The notes beneath the pieces are model-generated. The model had not been told where the DNA came from. It worked only from the letters and a program-made list of their open reading frames with translations, and did not search any database. The position numbers were made by a program, and so were the translations under genes. DNA of 20,389 nucleotides, taken from positions 1-20,389 of IMG/VR virus record IMGVR_UViG_3300011115_000295, one strand, 5' to 3'. This document shows positions 20,359 to 20,389 of the stretch, in pieces (the stretch's first letter is position 1; each line of letters starts with the position of its first letter). The DNA is from a virus.

Positions 20359-20389
20359 ATTGTTTTAATTTTTCTAAATATAAGATTAA

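Noticed and set aside
1-20389. CRISPR arrays, tRNA or rRNA genes, insertion sequences, attachment sites
   Set aside because: No regularly spaced repeats, cloverleaf-like sequences, transposase motifs or long terminal repeats were seen by eye; a tRNA scan was not possible.

Overview
The window reads as part of a tailed (probably siphovirus-like, double-stranded DNA) phage or prophage of a Bacteroidota host, most likely a flavobacterium. The DNA is very AT-rich. Start codons are preceded by A-rich leaders rather than Shine-Dalgarno sequences, and two intergenic sites carry the Bacteroidota -7 promoter element TAnnTTTG. Many proteins resemble families I know mainly from Bacteroidota phages. Every gene I can support is on the minus strand, so the region is transcribed from high to low coordinates. 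No homology search was run: family names rest on visible motifs and recognition of the translated sequence.

Right part (about 20389 to 15229): early or middle genes packed into ATGA and TAATG overlaps. They include two small proteins ending in a terminator, a promoter at about 20019, three small unknowns, a RecE/YqaJ-type PD-(D/E)XK exonuclease, an ABC ATPase-GNAT fusion broken by an in-frame TAG, a protein with a DnaA domain IV-like DNA-binding head and coiled-coil tail, a small helix-turn-helix protein, a 30-residue membrane microprotein and several Cys-containing small proteins. Packaging genes follow: small terminase, then large terminase.

Middle (13698 to 13165): a 533-base stretch outside the large genes that is not empty. 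It holds an inverted repeat, a 49-aa ORF, a promoter, a 52-aa ORF and a strong intrinsic terminator, so the 52-aa gene forms its own transcription unit.

Left part (13164 to 1): late genes in an unusual order. First comes a tail module: a tail assembly chaperone with a -1 frameshift site, tail terminator-like and gp10-like proteins, two large distal tail proteins and the tape measure. Then comes the head module: XkdF-type prohead protease joined across an A AAA AAG site to a HAD-like phosphatase domain with no start codon, two small proteins, scaffold and major capsid protein. Tail tube, a small beta-rich protein, portal and head-tail connector complete it. Terminators lie on both sides of the tail tube gene, suggesting stepwise reduction of late transcript after the capsid gene.

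The most interesting points are (1) the probable frameshift fusion of protease and HAD domain, (2) the amber codon right after the acetyl-CoA loop of the ABC-GNAT protein, (3) two promoters sharing an identical ATGTTAAA-N25-TATATTTG layout with an 11-bp direct repeat, and (4) the overlapping-frame tail chaperone.
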